Assembly (NCBI GenBank): GCA_030549495.1
Contig: JAUIRK010000052.1
Span: forward strand, 1 to 64,000
Source of the DNA: Nectonema munidae
Taxonomy: Eukaryota > Nematomorpha > Nectonematoida > Nectonematidae
DNA: 64,000 nt
Direction: 5' to 3'
Both the position numbers and the translations under genes were made by a program. Numbering within the stretch: the stretch's first letter is position 1; each line of letters begins with the position of its first letter. The notes beneath the pieces were generated by a model that saw only the letters and a program-made list of their open reading frames with translations, did no database searches and had not been told where the DNA came from. Positions 34,001 through 46,000 of this stretch are shown one piece after another.

Positions 34001-37000
34001 TGCGTTTTTTTGAATATTTCTATCTACACATAAAATCTGTCATAAATAGATCAAGTACATTTTTAACAACTGAAACATTTTGTTTCGATATTATATTTTT
34101 ATTATAATAATCAACAAATTTTCTTAAAAAAAGTGATGTGATTATGTACAGTGTTAGTTATAAAATTTAACAATCGAACATTATAAAAAATATCTCTGCT
34201 CAAATATTAAGCAAATAGAGTATTCTTGCCTTTAAACTGAATAGATAATCAAAACATTCATTCCCAAATAACTATTGAAAAAAATTTCTTGACTTAAAAA
34301 AATTAAAGTTTTCAAATGTTAAAAAATGTAGCAAACGTAGTGATAAAGATTTGGTGACTTTTGTTGAAAAAATATTCTTAGTGCGAGTCTAACAATATTC
34401 ATTGATATAAAATTTTAACGATTGAAAACTATTTTAATTTAACTCTAAATAAAAAAGTTGATAGAAGGGGCACAATTTAAAAACAAAAAACTTGCGCAAC
34501 ATTATTTATAGTTTCTTGATCCTTTCATTGGAGAAATTTTCAAAAACTGATATCGCATAAGATTCATGGGGGCACCATGCGGTACATAGGAGTATGGGCA
34601 CGGCCCCTTATGCCAGCCTAGCTACGTCACTGGAGAGAAGAGAGCTAAATGAGATAGGAGAGCTAACAAGAGAAGAGGGCTTGAATGAAACAAGAGAGCT
34701 TGAATGAGCTTGAGTGAATGATTGAGTTTTAGCAGAGAAAGCGGAAGAGACACAGGAGACGGAAAGAGAAATAGAATGAGAAAATCTAGTGGATCATCAA
34801 CATGTGTTTGCTCAAAAATTTTACAAAGACGATAAACATTGCTGACTTATTGTGTGCATATTGAAGCAATGGATTATTATTATATAGCTCTCACGCATCG
34901 TCTGTAAAATATGTTCGATAGGAAAAATGCGATCATCATACATGTTTTATAAACAAGCAGCAACTCTTACTTATAGAAAATTATTGGGGAGGGGGGGGGG
35001 TGGCGAAGGTCATTTTCGCCCCTCTGAAAACACATTGGGGGGGGGGGGGGGCGGTCGCCCCCTGGATGTGCGCCCCTGAATTTGATCTATTTTACGTCAA
35101 TATTGTTTTTTAATGATTTTGTTTATGTTGATACTTGATTTGTCGAAAGCGGATGATAGATCGAGTGTTGTGGTGAATGTGTAGTGAAAAGTAGGGCTTT
35201 TCTTGTTGAATGCCTCGGGAAAGATGTTATGTTCGATTCGTGTTTTTAAATCTACGGTTATGTATGATATAGGAAATTTAGAAGTGCTTTTGTTTAAACT
35301 GTTGTTGTGTTTAAGAATCGCTATTATGTATGAAGTCTTCTAATTTTTTATGTATAAAGATTTTTGTAATTTTTGAAAAGTTTCGAAGTGTTGTTGCACA
35401 AAAATATAAAAATTTCGCTAACTTACTTTCTCGCAAATGATGTAAGACAATTTTTAAAATTCTTTTTCATTTCAGTCAATCAAGAATTTCCAGAAGAATT
35501 AACTGGATCGAATAAATCTCTGAAAAAGTCTGTGAGAAAGATGAAGAAGAAGAAGAATTTCTTGAAAGTGAACGTAAGCAATCTCGCGATTCTTTCGCAG
35601 AAATATCAATCATATTTTTCATTCCCTTTTCCAAAATAGGAAGATGAGAACCAAAATGAGGATTTAGATAAAGAGAGCGTAGCATCGGATCAAGCTGATG
35701 ACAGAGAATCTCTGGAAGATGGATTGGAAGCGGAGTCCCAGGATGATGAAGAAGTATGAAGTTTTTAGCACTTTTTAATCCTGTGATTTCCTATCTTTAT
35801 CTCACTCAACATGCCTCTACACAAATTTGCCTTTAGTACAAATTTCATTTTGGCGCTCCTTTTATTTTTTTCTATTAAGGCTAATTTTGAACTTGTTAAT
35901 AAAATTAGCACTTCCCAATCCCAATGATAAATTAGATGAATCGAGTTTCATTGTTTTAGGAGTCCTTGTGTTTGTTCATTCACAATTCTTACTTGTAACA
36001 GCTTTGCAATCCTCATTTTTGGTTGACCCTTTTTCGCAATGAGTCTAAACTTTTCCTTATGAGTATATTAATCTGAGTGGTCTTTGAGAAGAAAAGGGGT
36101 AAATGACAAAAGCAAAGACACTTTTATAAAAATTAATAATTCAATTTCTAGTAGGTTTAAAATAAAAGTAGGCTTACATCAAGGTTTGATTTTAAGCCCC
36201 TTTTTATTTAATATCATTCTTGATGAAATTCTTAAGGATTTAATTAAAGAAGATACGAGTGAGATTTTATATGCAGATGATATAGTATTAATAGGAGAAT
36301 CTTCTGAAGAATTAAGTAAAAAGATTAGCACATGGTATGAGACACTAGAGAAAAAAGGTTTAAGAATAAACACCTGCAAAACTAAGTGCATGAAAATTAG
36401 CGATTCTTTTAAGGGTATTGAGAACACAGTTTCCAAAATAGATCCATGTGGAGTTTGATAAACATTAAGGGCAGTTTGATAAACACAACAAATTTTAAGC
36501 GTAGCTGCTGTTTAAGTTTCAGCCCAAATACCGATGTAGTATCGGAAGGAAAAGTAGTAGTAGGCGGCGTAGAATTAGAAGAGGTTAAACAATTTTGTTA
36601 TTTAGGTGAGGTTTTAGACAAAACAGGTAGCGTAAGTAACTCTGTAGAACATAGAATACAACTAGCTTGGAAAAAAATTTAAAGCGTTAAGTGGTATTTT
36701 ATGCAATAGTATCTTTTCGTTAAAATTAAGGAGTTTTCTTTATAAAAGTTGTATTAGATCTAGTTTAGTGTATAGTGGCCAAAGTTGGGCTTTAAAAGAA
36801 TATGAGAAAAATAGACTAAACACTACAGAGATGAGGATGTTAAGAATTATGTGTAAATTTAATTTAAAAACTAAAATAAGTAATGAAAAGATAATAAGTT
36901 TATGTCAAGTAAATGAAATAAATAAAGTATTAGAAATACAAAGGTTAAGGTGGTTTGGGCATGTAAATAGAAGACCTTTATAAAAATCAAACTTTTGGTA

Positions 37001-40000
37001 AGAGTAAGGCAGGACAAAGATGACATGGATAGAAATAGTCAAAAAAGGCATGAGCAAAAGACATTTAACATTAGGGGACGAGCAAAATAGAGATGAATGG
37101 AGACGCATAATAATGAGAGATCAGTTTAATTTCGTCTAAAATGCCATAGCTCAAAATTAAGGGAGCCAAGAATTTATAAAAAAAAATCCTACATTTTTAA
37201 ATATGAATTTTTAGAAGCATAAAAAAACTATTTTTATCAAAAATATTATATTGTAAAGCAAGGTTCTCCATCCGAAGAGTAGGATATCATTCCACATGAG
37301 ATCAATGCTATTTTGTTTTTAGTCAAACTTAGAGTTCATACAAATGGCTTTAATTTTACTGAAACTCTTTGATATAATGTCGACTAAGTTATTAGAAATC
37401 TAACTGTATTTCATCTCTCTTTCAAAACACAATAATTTTTACACCCTTCTCTTTTCAATTGTATATTTCAAATCAAACACAGAACAAACTTTATTACAAA
37501 AAGTAAACGAATTTTACACCATTCTCTCTTATGTCTTATTATATTATTTAATTAAATAGAGAATTAATGATTTTTTATATAATCAACTACACTACATTAT
37601 AACAGGTCAATATTTTATAATGTTGTCTTTCAAGAATAAATATGGAATCGCATGCATAGATCAATATACGTGTATAGTGGTAGTGATGTTTAATTCGTTA
37701 TTATGAGGTGTTCTTTTCAATGCTCAATCTCTTAAGGTTTTGAAAATATATATAGTCAACGCCAGGGTTGTGCATCTTTTGAGAATGGAGGAGGAGTCGA
37801 AATAATTATTCCGACTCCGATTTCATAAATAGTTATATTCAGATATGCTAGATTGAAAAATAAATTCCTATACACTCTTTTTAGTGTGCACCTGCAAAAA
37901 CCCAACATAAAAATGTGTATCATTTTAGTTCAAGCCGGGTATTTTTGCAACCCATAGAAAAAAGCTGGAAAATTCAATAAAGAATGAACTTTTTTATTTT
38001 ACATTAAAAATAGTTTCTAAATGAGCAAGACTCAGTTTACGAGTGGGAAATTTTTTTAACCAAATAACATAACATAACATATTTTATTAAGCAAAAAGAA
38101 GGTTGTTCAAACCTATATGAAAATTGCATCTAAAAATAATAACTTAAATAATGAGATATTTGAGTTTTCATAAGACGAAATATGCCAAGTGTAAAAACTT
38201 GAGATGACTCCAATGGAAGTCTAATCTATTTTTAAATACATTTAATGTTGGTGCATCCACAATACTTTGAGGTAGATTGTTCCAATCATTGAAGAGTTAG
38301 GAAAATAAGTTTTTCTAAAAGTGCCATAATGAGAGTCTACTTGAAGTTTTAAGGAATTACATCGAGAAATACGTGATGCCATTGGAGGTAAAACTTTTCC
38401 TTGTATGTCAATATTGTTCTTCAGCATATTATTATGAATAATTATCATTTTTTGTCTTTTAATTCTATAAAGAAGAGGTGGAAGATTGAGTTCATTTATT
38501 CTGTCTGTGTATGACATATCTTGGGCACCCGCTACTTTTTTAGTGAACTTTCTTTGAACTCTCTCAAGTTTCCTCAATTCAAGCTTGTTGTGAGGGCCAG
38601 TAATTATATTGCCATATTCCAATATTGGTCATATCATGGTTTTGAAAAGAAGAGAAGCAGTTTTCTTATCAAGCTTGAAAAAACAATCTTTAATCAAGTT
38701 AATTGTGGTAAATGCCCTACAAATTACATGAGATGTGTTTTCATGAAATTTCATTTTGTTATCAATAGTAATTCCCAAATCTCTTTGTTTTTGCACTTTA
38801 CAAACCTTATGCTCACCAAAAAAGAAGGCAATGTTTTGTGTTTTTCCCATTTCCATATGGTAACATTTTTCATAATTAAAAAGTAAGCTCCATTTTGTAG
38901 ACCATTCACTGATTCTGGCAAGATCGTTTTGCAAAGTATAAATGCAAGTATTATATACCTTTATATCATCAGCAAAAAGTTTGATATTTGATTGAACTAA
39001 ATTTGATATCATCATCATCATCATCCATTTTGCCTTTGAGGCCTAGTTATTGTTCCCAAAGAGTCGGGGTCAACCAGTTTCCTCCAACAACTACGCCATT
39101 TCATTCTTTCTTTGCATCACTTCGCACAAGCTTTTTTTCCATATTGTGGTGAATCACTTCATTCCATGCTTTCTTTGGTCTTCCTCTCTTCATATTTCCA
39201 TCAATCAATTCATCTTTTATCTTCTTTACAACGTTCCCTTCGGACATCCTTTCGACATGACCAAACCAACGTAATCTATTCTCTTCTAAATGCACTTCTA
39301 TATCCTCAATTCCAATTTTCTTTCTCAACACATCGTTGGCAATCCTATCTTTCAGCGTCTTTCCGCACATCATCCTAATCATTCTCATCTCAGTTGTTTG
39401 TAGCCTTCTCGTGTCAGCCTTCTTCATCACCCAGCATTCAGAACCGTAACAAATCGTACTTCTAACGCACACTTTATACCAGCGTTTCTCAACCTTTGAC
39501 AGCCCATGGCTCCCTTCACCGAGTGGTTAACACTCTTGGCCCCCTGCCCTTCAAAAAAATAAATTTTGTTTTATGTTGTTTATCCAGTCACTAAAATTAT
39601 AAACTTAAATAAAAATTTTTATTGAACAGTATAATCAATGGGACACTTGCTGTTGAGCTCGTGTGACCAGGCCTCTTATGTCCGGCTTTGTTTTGGACAC
39701 AGCAAGGCGAATATCATTCCTAACATCAAGACGGTTTCTGGACTTTGTTTTGATCGTCGCCAGGTCAGAAAATCCAGATTCGCAAAGATATATTGTAGCG
39801 AATTGAACGTGCATTTCGGATGCCTTCTTGCTGAGCTTTGGATACGCATCCTGAACAGACAACCAGAAGTTGGAAAGATCTTTTCTGTTACTGAAGGCCA
39901 GCTTCATTGCTTTCGAGACTTTAAACTCTGCGAGCTCCTCTGCTTCGTCTTCAGTAGGTTTAATTTCCGTGTTAAATGGGTCTTTGTGCCATAGAACATC

Positions 40001-43000
40001 TAATGGGGCATTGTCGAAATAAGATTTGAACTCGGAGAAGAGAATGTCGAGATGTTTGATAATGTAATTTTTGATGCCGATGGGAAGTTCAATCTTTTTT
40101 GTCTGAAGATGCTCGTCCAATAAAGGAAACGAAGCTGTGGATCCGGCTTCAATTCGTGCCTGCCAGACTGTTATTCGAGCAGACATTCCTGTAAGCTTGT
40201 CTTGAACGTCACTGACTGTGACATCATGGCCCTGCAAAGACTGGTTCATTTCATTTAGTCTACCGAATATATCGGCTAGGTAGGCAAGCATCATGACGAA
40301 CTCTTCATTCTTGAAGTGGACATGAAGATAGTTTTCATTCTCTTGCAGGAAAATTTCCGTCTCCAACCGAAGTTCATACAACCGAGAAAGGCATTTTCCC
40401 CTCGATAACCAACGAACTTTGGTATAAAACAAAAGTCCCACATGTTGCGCTCCCATTTCGTTGGCCAGAAGTTGGAACAGCCGATGATTTTTGGCCTTTG
40501 CACGAATGAAGTTGATTACTTTGACAGCAATGTCCAGTACTTCTAACAAACGCGGCGGCAGAGTTTTTGACGCAAGAGCATATCGGTGTAGTGAACAGTG
40601 GGAAGATGTTACGTGGGGCCATTCATTCTTCACAAGCGCGACGAACCCTCCTTTAACGCCAATCATCGCCGGGGCACCATCAGTACAGATATGCTTGAAA
40701 TTCTGCCAACTTAGTCCATTCATTTCAAAAAACGAGTCCACGATGGCTTTGACATTTTTTGCTGTTGTTGTAGTTGGCAGGGTATTGCAGAATAAAAATT
40801 CTTCCTTCATTTTCCCTTCTTTCTCGTAGCGAGCAAAGGCAATCAACTGGCTTTCCATAGCGGTGTCAGTAGACTCATCAAGTTGAAGGCTAGCCTGAAG
40901 CGTGCTTTGCTTAATTTCATAACAAATTTGACGACACACATCAGCGGCCATGTCATCAATCCGTCGACGAATTGTGTCATTAGATAGCGAAACTTGCTGA
41001 ATTTTCTTTTTTGCCTCTGATCCGATCATTAGTTCCACCATTTTTTCTGTACATGGCTTGATAAGTTCCTCAGCAATATTGTGAGGTTTCTTGCACTTTA
41101 CAATTTGGTAAGCTACTTCGTAGATAGATTGAAGAGCTGGTTTTTCTTCTGGCCGGAATCCAAATTTTGGAAGCGTCGCTTCACGGTCGTACCGTGCTCG
41201 TTTTGTAAGCAGAGCATCAATACTATCATCTTTCTTTTGAGGATGCAACTTGTCGCGATGGTTTGAAAGTTTAGAAGGACGTAGTGATGCATTTGCCATC
41301 ACTACTGAGCAATGCAGACATTGTGCACAGTCCATGCGGTCTCGAATTACTTTCGTAAATCCAAAACTGACGTAGCTGTCATTCCATTTTCGAACTTTCG
41401 ACATCCGAAAACAAATAATAACAAAACAAAGTTAAAAATTTGGCTTGAAAAAATTAGATTTAATCAAAAAGAAATTTAACTAAAGAAAATATTAGATTTA
41501 ATCAAAAAGTAAAAGACAAAAAAAATTTACAATTTACAAAAAAGAAGAAATAGATTAAGCCTTTCTTTGATTACTTTGCAGAAACAGTGTTAATAAGAGA
41601 GCAAAGAAAATTTATAAACAGTTTTTTTTCTATCAGCCATTTTTATAGTAAGGACGATAAAAAAACAAGAAAAAAAATCTTAAAAAATTCAAATTTTTTT
41701 AGTTTAAAAAAAACTTTCAAATTAATTGAAAAAACACTTCTCTTATGACCGCAGTTTTCTCACACTTCAAGCTTCTGCATTTTAAATTACATTTTCTAGT
41801 GTTAGCTTGTGGCCCCTAGGTTAAAGGCCTGTGGCCCCCTTGGGGGGCCATGGGCCCCCGGTTGAGAAACGCTGCTTTATACAGTCTTGCTTTTAGTTCG
41901 TCAGATAAAAAATTTCCACACAGTAAGCAGGATAATTCCTTGAACTTTTTCCAACCTAGGCGTATTCGCGCTCATACACTACTAGAAACATCACTGTTGC
42001 AATTGATCATATCGTCCAAATAACATAAATCATCAACAACATCGAACGTATCATCTCCTAATTTGACTTTTTCAACAAGAGTACTTACGCTGTCTCCATT
42101 TTTGCACTTTCTACAAACAAAGCCACTCACTGCAGAAAGAGAGCCCTTTATAGAGGAACGTCTTTTGTGAACCCACTTATTACAAGTCGTACATAAAATG
42201 GCGTTTCTCATTACCCTCAGTCCACATAATGAACAGGGGTCGACACTACTCACTTCCCTGACACCATTAGTTTTATTACTCACGATCATCACTTTGGTCT
42301 TTGCTACATTTATTTTTAATCCCTTGCTTTCAAGTGCTCTTTTCCATTCGGTATACTTAACATTCAACTCATCCAAACTATCACCCACAACTGCCAAATC
42401 ATCAGCATACAAAAATTCACGATTATTTTTCGGGATTTTCGAGCTAAGAGCGTCCATCACTATGATAAACAACAAAGGACTTATTACAGACCCTTGATGA
42501 ACACCAACATTTATTTTAAACCACTCTGAAAGCCCACCTTCGATACGCACTGCTGTTTGAATCTCGATACGTTTACATTACGGCTTTCACTTCAAACTCA
42601 GGTATACCCTTCTTTCTTAATGCCCAACGTATAACATTCCTAGGAACTGAATCAAAAGTCTTCTCAAGACCGACAAACGCTATATACAATTCTTTTCCAA
42701 CTCTCAAATACTTCTCAATCAGTTGCCTCATTATGAAAATTGCGTTTATAGTGCCTTTTCCTGGTGTAAACCCCATTTGCAGATCATCAATATCAACTTT
42801 CGCTCTGATCCTACCTTCAAACACTCTTTCCAAAACCTTCATACCGTGCTCCAGCATTTTCAGACTTCTGTAATTCTTACACTCTTTTGCATCGCCTTTC
42901 CCCTTGTACAACGGAACTAGAACGCTTTTTCTCCAACTTTCTGGCATTTTTCTCCATTCATCATTCGATTTCCAATCTTTGCTAACTCATTTTCTGACAT

Positions 43001-46000
43001 CTTAATAGGTACACCACTTGGGCCAGCCGACTTACCATGTTTCATCTTCAATATAGCGGCCTTTATCTCCTCTATTGAACTAAATTTGAAACAAAAATGT
43101 AAAAGAGGATAGGTCCAAGTACGGAACCTTGTGGAATACCACTTTGTAAGTCTTTTGCGTTGGACAAAATTCTATTAAAACAAACTTTTTGCTTTTGGTG
43201 ACAAATGAAATCAGTAAGCCATTTATTAGGGAACCATGAATACCAATTGTTTTCAACTTAAGTATACGCTTAGAATGAGACACACTGTCAAAAGCTTTTT
43301 TAAAATCTAGGTAAATTACTTACACTGTTTTTTTTGTAATCAAGGAAATGACTATCATTGTGAAATTCCAGCAAATTTGTAATTGTTGATTTTTTGCATA
43401 TAAATCCATGCTGAAATAGAAAGATTATACTTTTTTAAATGACGCATATATGACTTGTAACTATTCTTTCCAAGACTTTTAATAAACAAGAGCTTCTTAT
43501 ACTGATAGGTCTATAACTTGATGTTTCATGGCGATTTCCTTTTTTGTCGACAGTTATAACAAGATTTAACTTCCAGTCTTCAGGCAAGTAGCGATAACTA
43601 AGAGACTTGTTGAATAAAGTTGCTAAAGGTTTGCATAGAACATATGCCAACTTTTTAAGAAAAATAGGATTAACATCATCTAGCCCCATCGACTTAGATG
43701 CATCTAAGTTTAACAGTTCAGTCAAACCTTCTTCTGGAAAAGTGAAAAGTTCTTTCCGTGTAGTTAGTTGTTCATTGGCTATAACGCTATTTGTCAAAGG
43801 GCCGTAAGAAGTAAAATATTCATTGAAAAAGTTTGCCTTATCTTTGTCATCATATATAACTGTTTTATTTTTGTCAAAAATGAATTGAGGAAGGGTTTTT
43901 TTGGTTTTTTTTAAGTTAATATAACTCCAAGCTCTTTTGGAATTAGTTCTGAAGTTTGAAAGTATTTCGTATTCATATTCTATTTTTCTTCTTTTGATCA
44001 TAGATTTCAATTTATTAGAAAACACTTGTATTCTTGAAGTGCACAAGAATGTTTTTTCTTTATATAACTTTTAAATAGTTTCTTCTTCTTTTTAATTAAT
44101 CGAATAATTTCTTTATCTAAGAAAGGTTTGTACTTTTTTTTAATTTTTGTACAGGAATAAACAGTTGAATTAGATTTTTCAGAACATTTGTAAAGGAAGT
44201 GTAATAGTTACATAAAACAAGGCACTCGAGTTCATTCCAGTTTATATTCAAAAGATTTTTTTCTATGGCTTGATAGTTTTGCGACACAAAATTTGAGCTT
44301 TTCTTTGAATTCAAAGTCTTTGTTGAATAATATAAAACATTGAATGATAAGCAATAATGATCACTTTGGCTGAAATTAGGCAAAATATTCAGGTCATGGA
44401 TCAAATCAGTCTTATTTGTGATAACTAAATCTAAAAGACTTTCATTACCAAAAGAATCAATTCTTGTTTTGCAATCTACTATTTGAGTCAAAAAACTTGA
44501 CTGTAAATAGCCTATAAAAATATTCTCGTAATGTTTATAACTCTTTAAACTTTCTGAAATAGTCCAATCTATTTTCGGATAATTGAAATCTCTCAGAATA
44601 ATTATATGAATGTTTTGAAAAAGCAAAATAATTCTGTTTATTACTTGACAAAGTTCTGTTGTGCTAGCAAAACCATCAACAGAAGGACTTCTATAAAAAC
44701 ATGAGAAAATAATGGATTGAAGTTTTGTTTCAATTTTAAGGCACAAGTATTCTACGACAATCTACTATAAAAATTTCTTGAACCTTGATATCTTTTTTGT
44801 AGTAAAATAAATTCCTCTCTTATTATACTTAATTAAGCTATGCTTATAATTTCTGGGTAACTTTGATAACATGTCATAGCCGTCTATAGAGTATGCATCT
44901 AGATTAATTGTATGATTGAAGTGCTTCAGAGTAAATTCTGTTATAAAGATAAATTCATAGTTGTATATAGAAGCCAAAGTAGAAAGTTCGTTGATTTTTT
45001 TGTAAAGTTGTTTGCGTTTGTATAAATAATACTAAGATATTTGTTGGAAGTAATGCTAGCTTTGTTATCTTCTTTTAACTGTTTCTTTTCTTGAAATTTT
45101 TCAGCCAGAGTCTAGATCTCCTGTTATTAATACCTAATTAATTTTTAACCAAATACCTTTTAAAAATAGTATAAATTCAGTTTATGAATCGTATTGTTTT
45201 GTCTTAGATAAAAAGGTTATAGACAATAATTTGAAAATCTTTTTCAAGACAATGCATAGAAGACATTAAACTACAAATACAAACCAATAGAACATTTTAA
45301 TAATTTATGTTGAAGAAAATAGATCAAATATTTGCTTGAAACACAAAGCAGAAATGTCTAAAATTTAGGACATCTTTTGATGACTATCTAAAATTTACAT
45401 TCACAAACGACCTTGAAATATGGTACATGCTATCACACTTTTTGAAGATTTATAATATTTGAAACAGAAAAGTTGATGTTGCATGATTATTAATTTTTAA
45501 AGTCAAAGTTGTGAAATTATGTATAAGTGAAGTCATTAATGTTAAAAAAAATTATCCATAAATGGAGTTGCAGTCTCAAAATTACAAATAGGTAATTTGA
45601 GCATTGAAAATTTTTATTATGAAATTTTGAGTTTAAGCAATGGCGTAATAGTGAAGAACAGAGAAAGGGCTTCTCTCTCTCTCTGAAACAATTTCTGCCC
45701 CCTTACAAAATATACCTTGTATTCTTATATATAAACCTTATATCATATGCTATATGCTCACATTTGAATAAAGATCTTTGTGCTTCCGCCCTCAAAATTC
45801 TGATAACCCTTTAAAAATGACTTTTTTCAACCCTTTCATGACCAGTGTATCATATATGATACATAGACAATTTTACCTTCGTCTGCTTTTTCTAATAGTT
45901 TTGTATGTGAATCTTCTGCTTTTTAATAAATATTGTCTCATTTTTCTGGTCACGAAAGGGTTAAAAATAAACTTTGTAATTTATTTACCAAACAATTCCC

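Larger units (their letters stand above)
31979..35078. mobile_element. 3.1-kb non-coding hAT-like element (copy A), in RPC7 intron 2
   Basis: Terminal inverted repeats CAAGGGCGCACATTC / GGATGTGCGCCCCTG with a perfect 8-bp target duplication AATTTGAT (31971-31978 and 35079-35086). Guanine runs lie just inside the ends. It contains a SINE, a 42-bp minisatellite, a smaller hAT MITE end and a 489-bp inserted MITE, but no transposase frame. The 8-bp duplication and CAGGGGCG end point to hAT-type mobilisation. A second copy lies at 54736-57725. Confidence 0.85.
39007..43073 (-). mobile_element. 5'-truncated LINE with Cys/His insert, flanked by a 16-bp target duplication
   Basis: ATTGAACTAAATTTGA occurs at 38991-39006 and 43074-43089, exactly bracketing it. 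On the minus strand: KSVLVPLYKGKGDAKECKNY, EKTFDSVPRNVI (motif A region), VGVHQGSVISPLLF and FLYADDLAVV. A cysteine/histidine module follows (DPCSLCGLRV, CTTCNKWVHKR, FVCRKC), then the C-terminus TEMRMIRMMCGK and NRLRWFGHVERM. It ends in (TGA)n at 39009-39024. It is itself interrupted by the hAT at 39480-41874. One shift near 42950 and one near 42560 break the frame. Clade (RTE-like) is tentative. Confidence 0.85.
38062..45060 (-). mobile_element. CR1-type LINE, interrupted by a second LINE, in RPC7 intron 4
   Basis: Minus strand, two parts separated by 39007-43073. The 5' part (45060-43074) has an endonuclease (INELSTLASIYNYEFIFITE; RDFNYPKIDW, where the usual G of GDFN is R; QSDHYC) and RT fingers (DWKLNLVITVDKKGNR, SSYRPISI). 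It then reads KAFDSVSHSKRILKL and SGIPQGSVLGPILFYIFVSN in shifting frames. The 3' part (39006-38242) resumes with SNLVQSNIKLFADDIKVY and the CR1-like C-terminus (MEYGNIITGP, LERVQRKFTKKVAGA). It ends at a short ATGTTATGTT repeat near 38064-38080. Stops and shifts show it is dead. Confidence 0.8.

Noticed and set aside
35827-36042. 71-codon hydrophobic frame in RPC7 intron 4
   Set aside because: No motif, AT-rich, lies directly after a confirmed splice donor; most likely intron sequence.
39638-41266. Several plus-strand frames of 60-118 codons
   Set aside because: Antisense shadows of the intact hAT transposase.
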